A stretch of DNA of 5,731 nt from RUG754 sp964345365 (GTDB taxonomy: Bacteria > Bacillota > Clostridia > Peptostreptococcales > Anaerovoracaceae), in the NCBI GenBank assembly GCA_964345365.1, contig CAYFQR010000051.1, positions 1-5,731 on the forward strand, written 5' to 3'. The notes beneath the pieces are model-generated. The model was not told the origin of the DNA. It ran no database searches and was given only the letters and a program-made list of their open reading frames with translations. Position 1 is the first letter of the stretch, and every line of letters begins with the position of its first letter. Positions 5,698 to 5,731 of the stretch are shown piece after piece. A program made the translations under genes and the position numbers.

Positions 5698-5731
5698 GTT
5701 ACTGCTGTGTTTCGGTGTTGCGGCACAGTGA

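Noticed and set aside
5650..5731. Cobalamin riboswitch before the corrinoid operon, suggested by CACTGTG at the right edge of the minus strand.
   Set aside because: No B12-box sequence (AGYCAGG-type) follows in the leader, and the hairpins present do not fit the family's layout. Such corrinoid proteins are usually controlled by substrate and not by B12 supply.

Overview
The window looks like a stretch of a low-to-moderate GC chromosome from an anaerobic Clostridia-type Firmicute. The evidence is the strong AGGAGG-type ribosome sites, AT-rich spacers, U-tailed hairpin terminators, an NhaC antiporter and a corrinoid-protein operon of the kind found in acetogens and methylotrophic anaerobes. This is inference; nothing in the window fixes a genus.

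Layout, left to right. (1) The 3' part of a plus-strand gene (start lies left of the window) ends at 1012. Its product carries the C-terminal half of a GH39-like domain, as in AraC/GH39 fusion regulators, with the catalytic region apparently eroded. A hairpin at 991-1034 contains its stop codon and can serve both this gene and the convergent gene beyond it. (2) A small minus-strand gene (1033-1542) encodes an unrecognised two-helix membrane protein with a charged tail. (3) A minus-strand nhaC-type Na+/H+ antiporter gene occupies 1638-3170. It is complete from a perfect AGGAGG site to its stop, except for one in-frame TGA at 3018-3020 (codon 51). A terminator at 1581-1615 separates it from gene 2. 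(4) The AT-rich interval 3171-3587 holds a good promoter for nhaC (TTGTTT, 17 bp, TATAAT), a set of TTGCT-centred repeats upstream of it that are largely spaced by whole helical turns, and the terminator of the next operon. (5) A tight three-gene minus-strand operon, read from 5552 down to 3588, encodes a B12-binding corrinoid protein (MtaC/MtbC type), a CobW/G3E GTPase and a PadR-type regulator. The first two genes overlap by 8 nt and the last two share TGATG. (6) The leader right of 5552 contains a perfect 13-bp inverted repeat and a shorter one.

How the genes may work together: the corrinoid protein should carry a methyl group between a substrate-specific methyltransferase and an acceptor methyltransferase. 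The G3E GTPase may supply a metal or cofactor or help maturation, and the PadR protein probably controls the operon. No methyltransferase and no reductive activator is in the window, so the substrate is unknown. The most notable observations are the TGA inside nhaC, the compact corrinoid/GTPase/PadR unit with a non-canonical cysteine motif in the GTPase and a CxC pair in the PadR protein, and the phased repeats upstream of nhaC.
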